This document shows positions 12,701-22,821 of a stretch of 64,000 nucleotides of DNA, one piece after another. Each line of letters begins with the position of its first letter. The first letter of the stretch is position 1. The stretch is from Pontederia crassipes (Eukaryota; Streptophyta; Magnoliopsida; Commelinales; Pontederiaceae): positions 68,834,118 through 68,898,117 of the forward strand of contig CM060190.1 in the NCBI GenBank assembly GCA_030549335.1. The letters are read 5' to 3'. Position numbers and translations under genes: made by a program. The notes under the pieces were generated by a model. It was not told the origin of the DNA. It ran no database searches and worked only from the letters and a program-made list of their open reading frames with translations.

Positions 12701-13244
12701 AAATGCACGATAAATGATCTACATTTCTTCGTATAGGGGATTGTACACCTACGGTACCTTTTTCGATCGAATTTCGATCGCTGGCGGTATCGTTCACTGA
12801 TTTATCTGCCGTCGATCATCCTGGTCCAGCGAGGAGGGAGTCGCGGTCCTACGTGCGTGTCGAGAGGTCGCTGTGAGGAGGTTCGTTCGTCGGATCATCC
12901 TTGTGCTCGTTCGTGCGAGAGCCATCTGCTCATCGTTCGATCGCTGGTTCGCCTGCACTCTGCTCGTCACTCGATCGCCGGTCGCCGGAGAAAGCATAGG
13001 AGAGGGAGAGCAGAGGGCTGTCGGGCTATTGGGAGAGTGGAAAAAATATGGGGGAGTCCACCTTACTCTCCCTTTTATAGTCTCTATTGACTCCTCTCTT
13101 CAGAGAGAGTCGTGAGAGGTAGTGGTGAGTAAGGGAGAGAGTGAGGGCCGAGTGGGGAAAGAGGGTCGTGGGGAGAGGGTTGAGGGAAAGAGGGGAGAGA
13201 ATATTTCTTTTAAATTTTGAATTGTAGAAAAGCAGGTCATTACA
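12700..13244 (-). mobile_element. Possible LTR (gypsy-like), minus strand
   Basis: Read on the minus strand it begins TGTAATGACC at 13244, a start typical of many plant gypsy LTRs. It has a TATA box (TATAAAAGG, 13072-13080) and then a GC-rich leader. The lower edge is not resolved and no matching target duplication or partner LTR was found. It abuts the coding relic at 13.25-13.52 kb, as if inserted into it. It is a fossil with no coding capacity here. Confidence 0.3.
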
Positions 13245-13520
13245 GTGCTCATCATCTTCACCTGTACCGAACTCCCCTCCGCATCAAGAACAAGCCCGGG
13301 TGCATTCTGCTCCTCAGAATCAGTGTTTTCATCGTCGATACCAGCAACAGTACGTCCCTCTCAGACGCCTTCCTCCGGGGAAGCTGACGCAGCGAGGGGC
13401 TGGCGCACCACGGAGTTCGGGATGAAGTAACCGGAATCGATTTCCTCGTGAACCTGATCAAGCCCGTGGACCGACTCGAAGTCGTCGTCGGAGGACGAGG
13501 ACAGCAGTTCCCAGTCCTGC
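13245..13520 (-). pseudogene. Relic of an unidentified host coding sequence
   Basis: One minus-strand frame reads like real protein: DWELLSSSSDDDFESVHGLD, then EEIDSGYFIPNSVVRQPL, then DDENTDSEEQNAPGLVLD, ending at the LTR-like edge. It is interrupted by an in-frame TGA between those last two blocks. Two further stops lie just upstream, after a Met-Glu-Gly start-like sequence. The acidic, serine-rich character and third-position bias suggest a decayed host gene or retrocopy, not chance. The family was not recognised. A longer open frame on the same strand (13258-13737) lies in another frame and is a shadow. Confidence 0.4.
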
Positions 13521-13739
13521 AACTAGCTGTGCTATCCTTCCATGGTGGTAGAAGTAACTCCACGCTTTGCAACCGCATTTCACTCCTTCCGGCGTTCAAA
13601 AGATCACTAGTAGGTCGGCGTCCTGCACCTGAGCAAACAAAGTAAAGATGGCGTTGGGAATTGGAAGAAGCGAGTGCGGCCTCGTACCAGAAAGGGTGTC
13701 CCTGAGAGGTGGAACAAAATATTGCCACATTTAACACTA

Positions 13740-15100
13740 GTTTGTTAAATTACCGTTTATGTAGTTATTGACCCCGATGACTAGATTTTCTTTTTCTTTA
13801 ACTCGTAATGATCTAGGATTAAATTGTTTGAGATATTTTATGAGCATGACAATTAAAATTAGATGGAATAGGACCTGATTCTATTTAGTTCAAATAGTCT
13901 TATGTGGCTTGATTTCAGATATGAAATTAAGTTACATTAAATATTTGTGAAAACAAAAGTCTCAATCCATATTTTGGTGAACCAAGTAGCGTTCTTTTTT
14001 TTCACTTTTTTATTTAACCCTAGATGTTGTGTGATATCTACAGGACCTAAATCACATGTTCATCCGAAGGGAATTAGTGCCCAACTACAGTTATTGATTC
14101 TCCCGATAGGGACCATCACGGACTCCTCTCTTCTCGAGAATTCATCTACAACACCTTGATTTAGTCAAATCCAATTTGAGAAATTTTGTAAACTATCAAA
14201 TCAATGATGGGTTCTCTTTCCCTTGAAAACCGGTATGGTTCAAAACAAAAGATCATATGAGGTTCGGATCCCTCCCTCTCCTTTCAGTTTCTTTTTTCAA
14301 TCTTTTCACATTTTATCATTTTCTCTTTTTTTTTATCTTTCTAACATAAAATATTATAATAATATTTATATAATATGATATTATAAATAAAAAATAATAA
14401 ATATTTATATAATATTATGTAATACTTATTATTTCATAATAACATTAATATTTCATTAGATATAATTGTATTAAAAAATATTTTATATTTACAAAATTTA
14501 TTTTATTTTTAATAAAAAATAATTTATAATTTTCAATTAAGTAATAAAATTATATTTTATATTTAATTTAAATTTAAATATTTGCTGGAATTAATCTATC
14601 ACATCAACTTCTTAATTTCTCGTTATTATGATTTATTCCATCTAACACACAACGAATTAATATTTCAATTTCGACTAGTCACCTGAAATTTGAAAGAATC
14701 GCGACTAATAACCGGGGAACAAAAGGACATTGGATCACATTAAAAAAAATATTGGATTATTTTAACTAAAACGAAATAATGGATTACAACCGTAATAACA
14801 ACATTAATGTCTTTTTAATTAATAGCAATATAAATTTTTTGAGCCGTAGTACAATAAGAACATTTTAGACTAGCATTTTTTTTAGAAAGATAGCTGTCAA
14901 TTTTGTTTCTGAAAGAAAAGAAATTTCGTGCACCAATCTCTTGCCATTTTCTTTCCATTGACGTGAAGTATAAAATGACAAAAAAAAATATAAAATATTT
15001 ATAAAATCAGTAGATTCACTTAGTTGCATTCACGTGCATTTTCCCCACTACTATATTCCGTGTGGATATGACAAAATAAATCTAAAAAATAAAATAAAAA
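13740..15100. other. AT-rich intergenic DNA with a single MITE-like arm
   Basis: The piece at 14270-14650 resembles one arm of the inverted repeat at 2.4-3.3 kb: a pyrimidine-rich start, a long TA-rich centre, then 'aatctatcacatcaacttctta' and 'attccatctaacacac'. No gene was recognised elsewhere in the stretch. Confidence 0.35.
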
Positions 15101-15101
15101 G

Positions 15102-15183
15102 CGTGGACGGCAGGATTCGAACCTGCGCGGGCAGAGCCCACATGATTTCTAGTCATGCCCGATAACCACTCCGGCACGTCCAC
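15102..15183 (-). tRNA. tRNA-Ser (anticodon AGA)
   Basis: An 82-base class II tRNA on the minus strand. The acceptor stem GTGGACG pairs with CGTCCAC and the discriminator is G. The anticodon loop CTAGAAA gives AGA. A long variable arm (GTGGGCTCTGCCCGC region) marks a serine tRNA, and the T arm is GCAGGTTCGAATCCTGC. A T-rich run follows the 3' end on the minus strand (about 15096-15100). No intron. Confidence 0.96.
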
Positions 15184-15703
15184 CGTGTTAACAGAATTTT
15201 TCTTTTTTTTAACTTACTCCTCATTAAAATCATGTTAGATTGAGTCAAATTTGGGCCTAGTCGTCGTATGATCCAACTACTTTGCCGATAAAATTTACTA
15301 TCACATGGATGAAATTTATGTTGTCTCTGTTCATTGGAAGTCTTAATACCATTTTTTATAGAATTTAAGTCGGGTCCAATGAAATCTAATCAAGCCTTTT
15401 AATCTCAATCATGTCTACTCTTGATGGACGAAATTTAATGGAGGGAGTCCGATGAAATCTAACCTGGATTGCTCACAATCATATCACATTTGCCATAATA
15501 CCATGGATTCAAGGAACCTAGATCACACTTCCCTAACACACTGTGGTAACCTAGTGCCACGCTTCTACAAACTCACACATGGAGTTTCCAGGTGCCTATC
15601 TCATGTGCTCTTCTCTAGCAATTTCGGACCCATTTTGGAGGTCACAACTCACAACTCTTCGTAAATCAATGCACAAATAACAGACTTGTAGTGCAACATA
15701 TGT
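15184..15703. other. Intergenic DNA, no gene seen
   Basis: Mixed-composition sequence with one weak 70-codon frame at 15452-15664 that shows no domain. It ends at the target duplication of the hAT-like element. Confidence 0.35.
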
Positions 15704-15711
15704 GGCACAAC

Positions 15712-16812
15712 TAGGGATGGCACCCGCCGCTGTTCGGGGCGGGGGACACCACCCCGCCCCGACCCTGACGACCCGCCTCCGCCCCCGACCCCGCCCCGAA
15801 TCTCCGATCCGGGAGAAATTTTATCTCCCGCCCCGAATCCCGCGGGGCCCCGATCCCCGCGGGGCCCCGAATTTTTTATTAAAAAATTAAAAAAAATACA
15901 AAACAAATATCACAATTTAAAAAAAATGTGTGCGCAGAGGTGACACGATCACCTCTGCGGCGTCTGCACACTGTGCGCAGAGGCGATTTCGCCTCTGCGC
16001 ACCCGGCGAAATCACCTCTGCTCACCCGGCGAAATCACCTCTGCGCACTCGGCGCAGAGGCGATTTCGCCGCCGCCCGTCCACTTTGGGCAGAGGCGCCG
16101 CCGCCCTTTCGGCCGATTTCACATTTCGCCCATTTCGGCCGTCGCACATTTCGCCGCCGACGATGATGGCGGCTGACGACGATGATGGTGGCCCTCGAGT
16201 CGACGACGATGGCGGCCGACGACGACGATGGTGGCCCTCGAGTCGACGACGATGGTGGCCCTCGATGACCCACGATGATGCCGCAGCCGCCGACCGGATC
16301 GAACGGATCAACGATGCCCTCGCCGATGATGACGCCCTCGACGACGACGACGGTGACACCGCCCTCAACGACGATCCATGATGACGCCGCCGTCAATCGT
16401 CCCTCGACATATCGTCCCGCCGCCGCCCATCGTCCCTCGACATATCGTCGGCCCCATCGTCCCTTGACATCGACGACGGTGGCCCTCGACATCGACGATT
16501 GTGAGAATGTGAGATTGTGAGGGAGGCTACTGTGTACTGAGTTTAGGATTTTATGTTATATAGTACAAAATGAACGATTGAGATGAAATGTAATAAATAT
16601 AATTATAATAAATTATTAATTAAAAATATTATCGGGGATTCGGGGATCCGACGGGACGAAGATAGTTCACCCCGCCCCGATCCCCGAAAGGGGAGTCGGG
16701 GGCAGGTTGGCCCCCATCCCCGCCCCCGCGGGAAAAAAAATCTCCGAATGCGGAGCCCCGAACGGGGAATCCCCGCGGGACCCGCGGGGGGCGGGAATTA
16801 TTGCCATCCCTA
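15712..16812. mobile_element. Non-autonomous hAT-like element
   Basis: The ends are inverted copies of TAGGGATGGCA. The flanks carry an 8-base target duplication, GGCACAAC (15704-15711) and GACACAAC (16813-16820), with one mismatch, the length expected for hAT transposons. Just inside both ends are CCCGCCCC / GGGGCGGG runs. The 1.1 kb body has no transposase. It holds a perfect hairpin (15973-16002), a roughly 23-base repeat containing CGGCGAAATCACCTCTGC (about 15993-16055) and a GAC/GAT triplet-rich block (16155-16390) that creates spurious Asp- or Arg-rich open frames. Confidence 0.82.
15973..16002. repeat. Perfect 14-bp-arm palindrome
   Basis: GTGCGCAGAGGCGA is followed by TT and its exact reverse complement. 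It lies within the hAT-like element and would form a strong hairpin in single-stranded DNA or RNA. Confidence 0.9.
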
Positions 16813-16820
16813 GACACAAC

Positions 16821-18798
16821 GGCCTTGTTTGGCTCCGATTGTGATGTTTTGACTGTGAGATTATATTAATGTCCAATGAGAACAATATATTCTTGAGCCC
16901 CTCTGGAACAAAACTTCTCACTTTTTATAATTATTATGATGAAGCCCACAACTTCGAAAAATATGTATTTAATTAAAAAAGTGAGAACGATGTCTTGATG
17001 CTCATGTACCAAAGGGGCCAAACGAGTCTATTTGGATGAAATGATCTCTCTACATTTTTTGTACTAATTGATCTTCTTTAATCTCAATTATATCTCATTG
17101 TTCGTGAGTAATTGTTGTTGAGATATGAATTATGATAGCGTTCATGTTACCTCTAGTTGTGCTCAGTGTGCCTCGATATTGTCTTAAAAAGAAGATGCAA
17201 AAGAAAATAAAGGAGGCTCAGGTCCCCTTTGGTTATCATATTTTTTACCGGATGAGGCACATTCTGTTGCTTTATTTTCTGAGATAGGAGAAAGCTTGCT
17301 CTTATCGTTGGCCCATTTCTTTTAGAGAAGTGGCATTTTCTAGTGAATAAAAAACTTAGGTGAAAGCTCTCTTAAAAAAATCTATTACAAATGGATGGCA
17401 ACGATCAAGGAGGTTAACATCTTAAGCCTTTTTGTCTCATTTACTTATTTGTTGGTAGCAGAAACTCTTTGCCATCTATAAAAATTTTGTCTTATTTACT
17501 TTGTCTCATTTATTTGTTTGTTTGGTGGTAGAAAAACTTTTTGCCATTTAGATTATCTGAAATAAAAAAAAATTGTCTCATTTCCTACCTAAACTTCTAG
17601 CACTATAAAATTTGTCTCATTTACTTGTTATATTTGTTGTTTTCCCCATGTAAGATGAAATGTGCATCACAAACTTTATTCTTATTAGTGTCAACATGTG
17701 ATATATGTTACATATTATTTGCATATTGAAGAAATTGCTTTTCTTTTAAACATCTCATAAGTAAATGAAAGATATGTACATTCATATGAAATTCTCTTTT
17801 ACAACGCATTTTATGGGCTTCTAAAATCTCTTTAACACATGCATAAGTTAAAATAAAAGTATGAATACGTCTTTTTCTACTCGTACTTCATTGACAGTAG
17901 GTAATATGACATTCATAAATTCGTCATCTTTTTCATGTATTTTTCACCACCGATGCAATAACATATCCTTGCCCCTTTCCATAACAAATCAAAGTACTTA
18001 GTATATTATTTAAAAAATTAGTTACATATGTTTTCATCTAACTTTTTGAAGTTAACTTGATATATATATATAATGTTAAATATAATTATATTATTTAATC
18101 ATAAAATTCAACTTGCAAGATGAACATGACAAAAAAAATGCATGATGAATAATAAAAAGATATATTTTATCTAAAATAAATAAATTTTATAATTATAAAT
18201 TATTTTATAATGTATATATTTTTCTTAATTTGGTTATTTTTTAAAATAATTACATATTTATATATGCATATATCATTTTTTTCTCTTCACTTTTTATATT
18301 TCGGCCCCCCAACTTACAATCTTGGCTCTGTCCCTATACATAGACCAAAAATAAAATGGACATGGAAAATAAGAGAGATAATGGAGCTTTTCTATTGAAA
18401 GATGAAGTTCGATGAAAATAGTAGTGACTTTTATAGGCGTCTGATTTGTTATCATTGAGTCACATGGTCATATTGCACTTTTGTATCGTTGGGTCAAAAG
18501 ATTCATTCATTTTAATTTGAATTCAAATGTTTACATTTATTTGTTTTTTGGTATTATTTTGTTTGAATTTTACTTTAGAGTAACGACTACTTGCATATTT
18601 TTTATTTAAATCTTTTGTAGTTTAGATTCTTAAATAATTAACTTTGTTATTTAAAATATTTAATTTTCAATCAGGATTTTTAATTGTATTATATTTTTTA
18701 TTTTGTTGGAAATAATCCAATGGGACATTCATCCAAACACTTTAAAGAAAAGTAACCAAATGGAAAAAATCTATAAAGGAATGATTCTTTGACTTTGC
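16821..18798. other. Long AT-rich intergenic stretch with decayed repeats
   Basis: No intact gene. Around 17430-17640 the words 'tttgtctcatttacttgtt' and 'gccat..a' recur several times, so a decayed local duplication is likely. The end at 18300-18345 (minus strand GGGACAGAGCCAAG, with a downstream GGGGGGCCGAAATAT) resembles a terminal motif of common plant DNA transposons. A matching opposite end was not found. Confidence 0.3.
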
Positions 18799-18815
18799 AA
18801 ATCCTATTGGAACTT

Positions 18816-19079
18816 CTTTTTTTCGGTAAGTGGAGGAGGCACAATGCCTGTGGTACATAGAAAATAAAATAAAGTTTAAAAAAGAGGATTGGGTACAGAA
18901 ATCCCAAGGATGTCGTTGAAGAGAAATCTTTCCAAACTCGTCAGCGGTGAGGTAAGGTCAACGTTTTCAGGGCTGCCCGACCACGCTAGGTTAGCAAGCC
19001 AATCCACCCAAGTGTTCCCCTCTTGAAGAACATGAGAGAGACGCATGCTGTCCCCAGAAGGCTGGGTAGGAAAATCAAT
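18816..19079 (-). mobile_element. 5'-truncated LINE copy (RNase H tail)
   Basis: A 264-base insertion is bounded by an exact 17-base target duplication AAATCCTATTGGAACTT (18799-18815 and 19080-19096), with an A tail on the minus strand beside the lower copy (about 18817-18823). The minus-strand frame reads SHVLQEGNTWVDWLANLA, which matches the end of the RNase H domain of plant LINEs (the 'REGN..AD.LA' region). Only the 3' end of the element was copied, as is usual for target-primed reverse transcription. Confidence 0.88.
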
Positions 19080-19439
19080 AAATCCTATTGGAACTTTAAT
19101 CCTGTGTTTTACTTCCATATGGTGCCAAACAGACCCTCAATAGATGATATTTATGGATATAGTTTATTAAATATCTTGCAATTTTGATGTTTTTTCAGTG
19201 TTACCTTCCAATTTCATTTTGTAATTAGACTATCATTCATCTATCAACTTATTTCACTAAATGTTCTTTCTCCTTATGATCATTCATTTTCCGATTGTGT
19301 TGTCGATGAGGTGTTCACATAGTTTATTTCTCTCTTCTTCATGCAATCAACCAACCAATATGTCATCATTAAAAATAATAATAATAAATTTAAAAATAAA
19401 AATGGGGCACCGTTTCTAGCAGCCTAGCCGATGTAGAAG

Positions 19440-20110
19440 GAAGGGGTGGCGCACATTTCCCTATGGTGGGTGGGTGAGGGGCATGGTCACAGATGCAGCT
19501 GGTGTAGGGGCACCCACCCCTCTGCGACCTCACGCCGGGGGGAGGTCACAGGCACGCGCCAGTTTAGGGATGCCCATCGCTCTGCGACCTCATGCCGAAG
19601 GTCATCGAAGGTGGTCTCTTTCTCTGCCACCACGCCATCACCACCCCTCTGAAACCTCGTGTCGGATGTCATAGACGTGCGCCAATGTCGGGAGATTGTA
19701 GAGAAAGAGTCGAAGATTGTAGGGGGAGGGGGGTTGAGGTCGAGTGGTGGATGGGGGGAGGGGGGGGGGGGGGGGGGCGAGGTCATAGACCCACACCGAC
19801 GCAGGGACACCCACCCATTTGCGACTTCGCGCCGGCATCGGGGGTTCATAGAGGTGGTCTCTTTCTCTGCGACCTCATGCTAAAGGTCACGGGGGGAGGG
19901 TTGAGGCCCTGCGGCGGGAGTTGTGGCGAGGTCACATAAGCATGCTAGCATAGGGATGCTACGACCTCATGTCGGACGTGGGGGTGGGGGGGAGTCGGCA
20001 AGATCTCAGGCGCGTCGGCTTGGGGACGCAGACATGGCACGAGGTCATAGAGGTGGTTTCTTTCTCTACGACCTCGCACTAGAGGGGGGGGGGACATCAC
20101 CAAGGTCAAA
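19440..20110. repeat. Degenerate GC-rich minisatellite
   Basis: Imperfect copies of a unit built from 'ctctgcgacctcatgccg', 'gaggtcatagaggtgg' and 'tctctttctctgc', with 'gggatgcccacc' between them, recur at irregular spacing of about 60-110 bases. An 18-base G run sits at 19760-19777. Several long open frames on both strands (Pro-, Gly- and Arg-rich) come from this repeat and show no domain. Confidence 0.65.
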
Positions 20111-20234
20111 AAGCATGCCCGCGTACTCCCTACTCTCTGCTCTGATGCGCGCAAGGAAAAGGGCATCGTCCCCTCCCTCCGTCATTGGCGAGGATGTCGG
20201 AGGGAGCGGCGCCCTATTTATTTATCTTTTCTAA

Positions 20235-21330
20235 TTATTATGTTATTTATTTTAATATTTTTTTATGTTACCACGTCTGTGAGATGATCACGTGGAGGAA
20301 AGATAAATAAACTACAATGGTGCCATGTCGACAAGGCGACTAGGAAACAGTCGATCCTAGGTAAAAAGGGTATTTATAAAAGAAGTTAATAGTTAGAGGA
20401 TAGCCAATGAAGTTGAAAGATAGCGCTAAGAAAGCAGACAAAATTTGAGAATATTTAATGAAATTTATCCTGAGAACTATGGGGTGAACATAAACAATCC
20501 TTTTCTAGTTTACCTTAAACTTTGATTACAACTATAATTTCTTTTCTTAATCATATTCTATTTTTTTGTTTCTATTCAAAATATATCGTGCTTTTATCCT
20601 TTTTCTTCAATTTTAGAATTGAATAATGTAACGCCAATTTATCTTCTAATTTTTGAATTAAATTTGTAAAATATTATTTTTTTATTTATTAAATATTTTA
20701 AAATTTAAATCTCCTAATTTAATTCCCATGCACAATACTTAAATTTGAATTTCCATCCAAATTTCGCATATCAATTGAATCTCAATTTCTTTTTCAAATA
20801 ATATTATATCATTAATTCTCTTCCAATCACTTGTCAAATTATATTTTTTAATCCATTAATTTTTGGATTGAATAAAGTAATTATTTTTCCTATCTTTATC
20901 AAAGTATTGTTTTATTATTTGTCAAATTCTCATTTATCTTCTTTAATTTATTAATTTATGGATTACATTAATTAACTATTTTATTAATTTATTCAAATTT
21001 GGGTTGTCATATAGCCTTGATATCATTGTTGTAACACATTTGGTCGAATCAAAATATTGTTCAATTTGAAATTTCAACATGCACAAACTTAAAATATATT
21101 TTGATAAATTAAAAATATTAATTAAGTATAAATACATAATCACAATAATATTTCATACTCGTGGAATAATGCATTCATAGACTTAATACTTGGCCTTGGG
21201 ATAATTACAATTATGTCATCTTGTCATTTTTGAGAATGACTTGTTGGAGTCTATCGTATTATCCTACAACTTCTCTTCTATGATTGATTTATGTAGGATT
21301 TGGGATTCGTAGACAAGCGGTACAAAGAGA
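20235..21330. other. AT-rich intergenic DNA, nothing recognised
   Basis: Highly AT-rich from 20480 to 21230 with many ATTTAATT words. No gene, tRNA or clear element end was found. Confidence 0.35.
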
Positions 21331-21334
21331 TTGG

Positions 21335-22076
21335 TAAAAGGATTTAACGAGCGTCCATGGCTTTAAAATCGATGGATGCTCTATGGGGTGGATGTTAGAT
21401 CGATGCCCAAGTTCACCGAGAGGACGAGGGCACTTCAACAAATTTTTTTTTGTGGAAAAAAAAAATGTGTGCCTGACTTTTGCATTTTGTGCCTTAGGAG
21501 CGGCCTCCTCACTTGTTCAATCATCGCGACACAAGAACTTACCGGGTCTCCCATCATCCTCGCCCTCGAATTCGTTCATCGTCACCGACTAAACCAATTA
21601 TGCTTCTCACCTCTTCCCTCCCCGAGCTCGGCCCTCTGCCGACAGAACTCCTCATTTCTCTACCTTGTGATCTCCGCCCTTATCACCTGCTCAAAACTCA
21701 TCCACTGACTCTAGTCGATCTTGCCGCAACTTAGATCTCATCTCTCTCTCTCTCTCTCTCTCCAACCGAGCTCCTCACCTCTCTGCCTGCTTGTTGCCTA
21801 AGTCATCTCTGCTCTTCACAACCCGGCTCTTCTCGGAGCTCGTCGTAGCCCACCTCGCCGCATCCACCCACATCTTTTAGGACTCACATCACCACTGCTC
21901 AGCTCTTGCCATTTTCGACCAATTTTGATTCCTTTTTTGGCTCAAAAGTGAACCACTCGGGTGAACCGTGCGTTGCGTTGGTCGTTGGCTATCCATCGTG
22001 CATGGAACAATCAACAATTTAGGTAGGAACATCCACACCATCCTAAAAGGGTGAACACTCGTTAAATCCTTAAAAA
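21335..22076. mobile_element. Possible inverted-repeat DNA element
   Basis: The left edge reads AAGGATTTAACGAGCGTCCA and the right edge, on the other strand, AAGGATTTAACGAGTGTTCA. Partial similarity continues inwards for about 20 more bases (ATCGATGGATG versus GATGGTGTGGATG). This is terminal-repeat architecture for a 0.74 kb element. The interior has no transposase and includes a (TC)n run at 21737-21762. No convincing target duplication was found. Confidence 0.4.
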
Positions 22077-22821
22077 AACTCAATCATGATATGTCACATC
22101 CAAGGAATGCTGCAGCCTCCATTTGCCATGGGGACAAGTGACATAGAGGTTCATGGAAGGCAATGAAATTTAATGCCTAAATTATTTGGGAAAAGAATCA
22201 TGCAATTTCAAAATGTACAAGAAGCCACATAAAAACCAGGGCTACTATTATTTCCAATAGGACAATCTCTACCTGAATACTCTCCAAACTTGACAAGTAG
22301 AGATTCAAATTATTTCACTGACGCTATTTTGTTCAAAACATCTGTCAACTCTTCTATGCTTGCGACCATAACAAAGTGTCCGATTTTAAATATTTATTTT
22401 TAACTTTTTCTTGAAAGAAAACGATAACAACGCGTCTAGTTTTGTTTAATTCTGACAGTTAGTGTTTGCTCTCTACATCTGTAAACATTTAATTGGCCGG
22501 TTGAATAAGAAAAGAAAATAATAATTATTATTACTATAAGACCTCTTAATCAAATTTGGTCTCCTATTCGATTAATTCAATCAAATATATTTCTAAATAA
22601 AAAATTCTGAAGACATATGGACTTAAATCAAAAGCCCAATTGTATCACCATATGTGTCCGAAACATTTGGGCTGGAAGCATTCGTCCATTTAATAATAAA
22701 TTTTAATTTAATTTCCAATTTAAAATTTATACAACCCTAATTTCACTCTTCCATTTTCCCAATCCCAGCTCACAGCTCCTCTCCCACGGCGGACGCCCAC
22801 GTCGAGGCCGCCGCGGTGGCG

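Noticed and set aside
16012-16492. Long Arg/Ser/Val- and His/Asp-rich frames on both strands
   Set aside because: Produced by GAC/GAT triplet repeats inside the hAT-like element. They show no domain.
17700-18345. Possible hAT or other DNA transposon remnant ending GGGACAGAGCCAAG
   Set aside because: Only one end resembles a known terminal motif. No opposite end, duplication or coding domain was found.
19487-19939. 115-120 codon frames rich in Gly, Pro and Arg
   Set aside because: They come from the GC-rich minisatellite and its G run.
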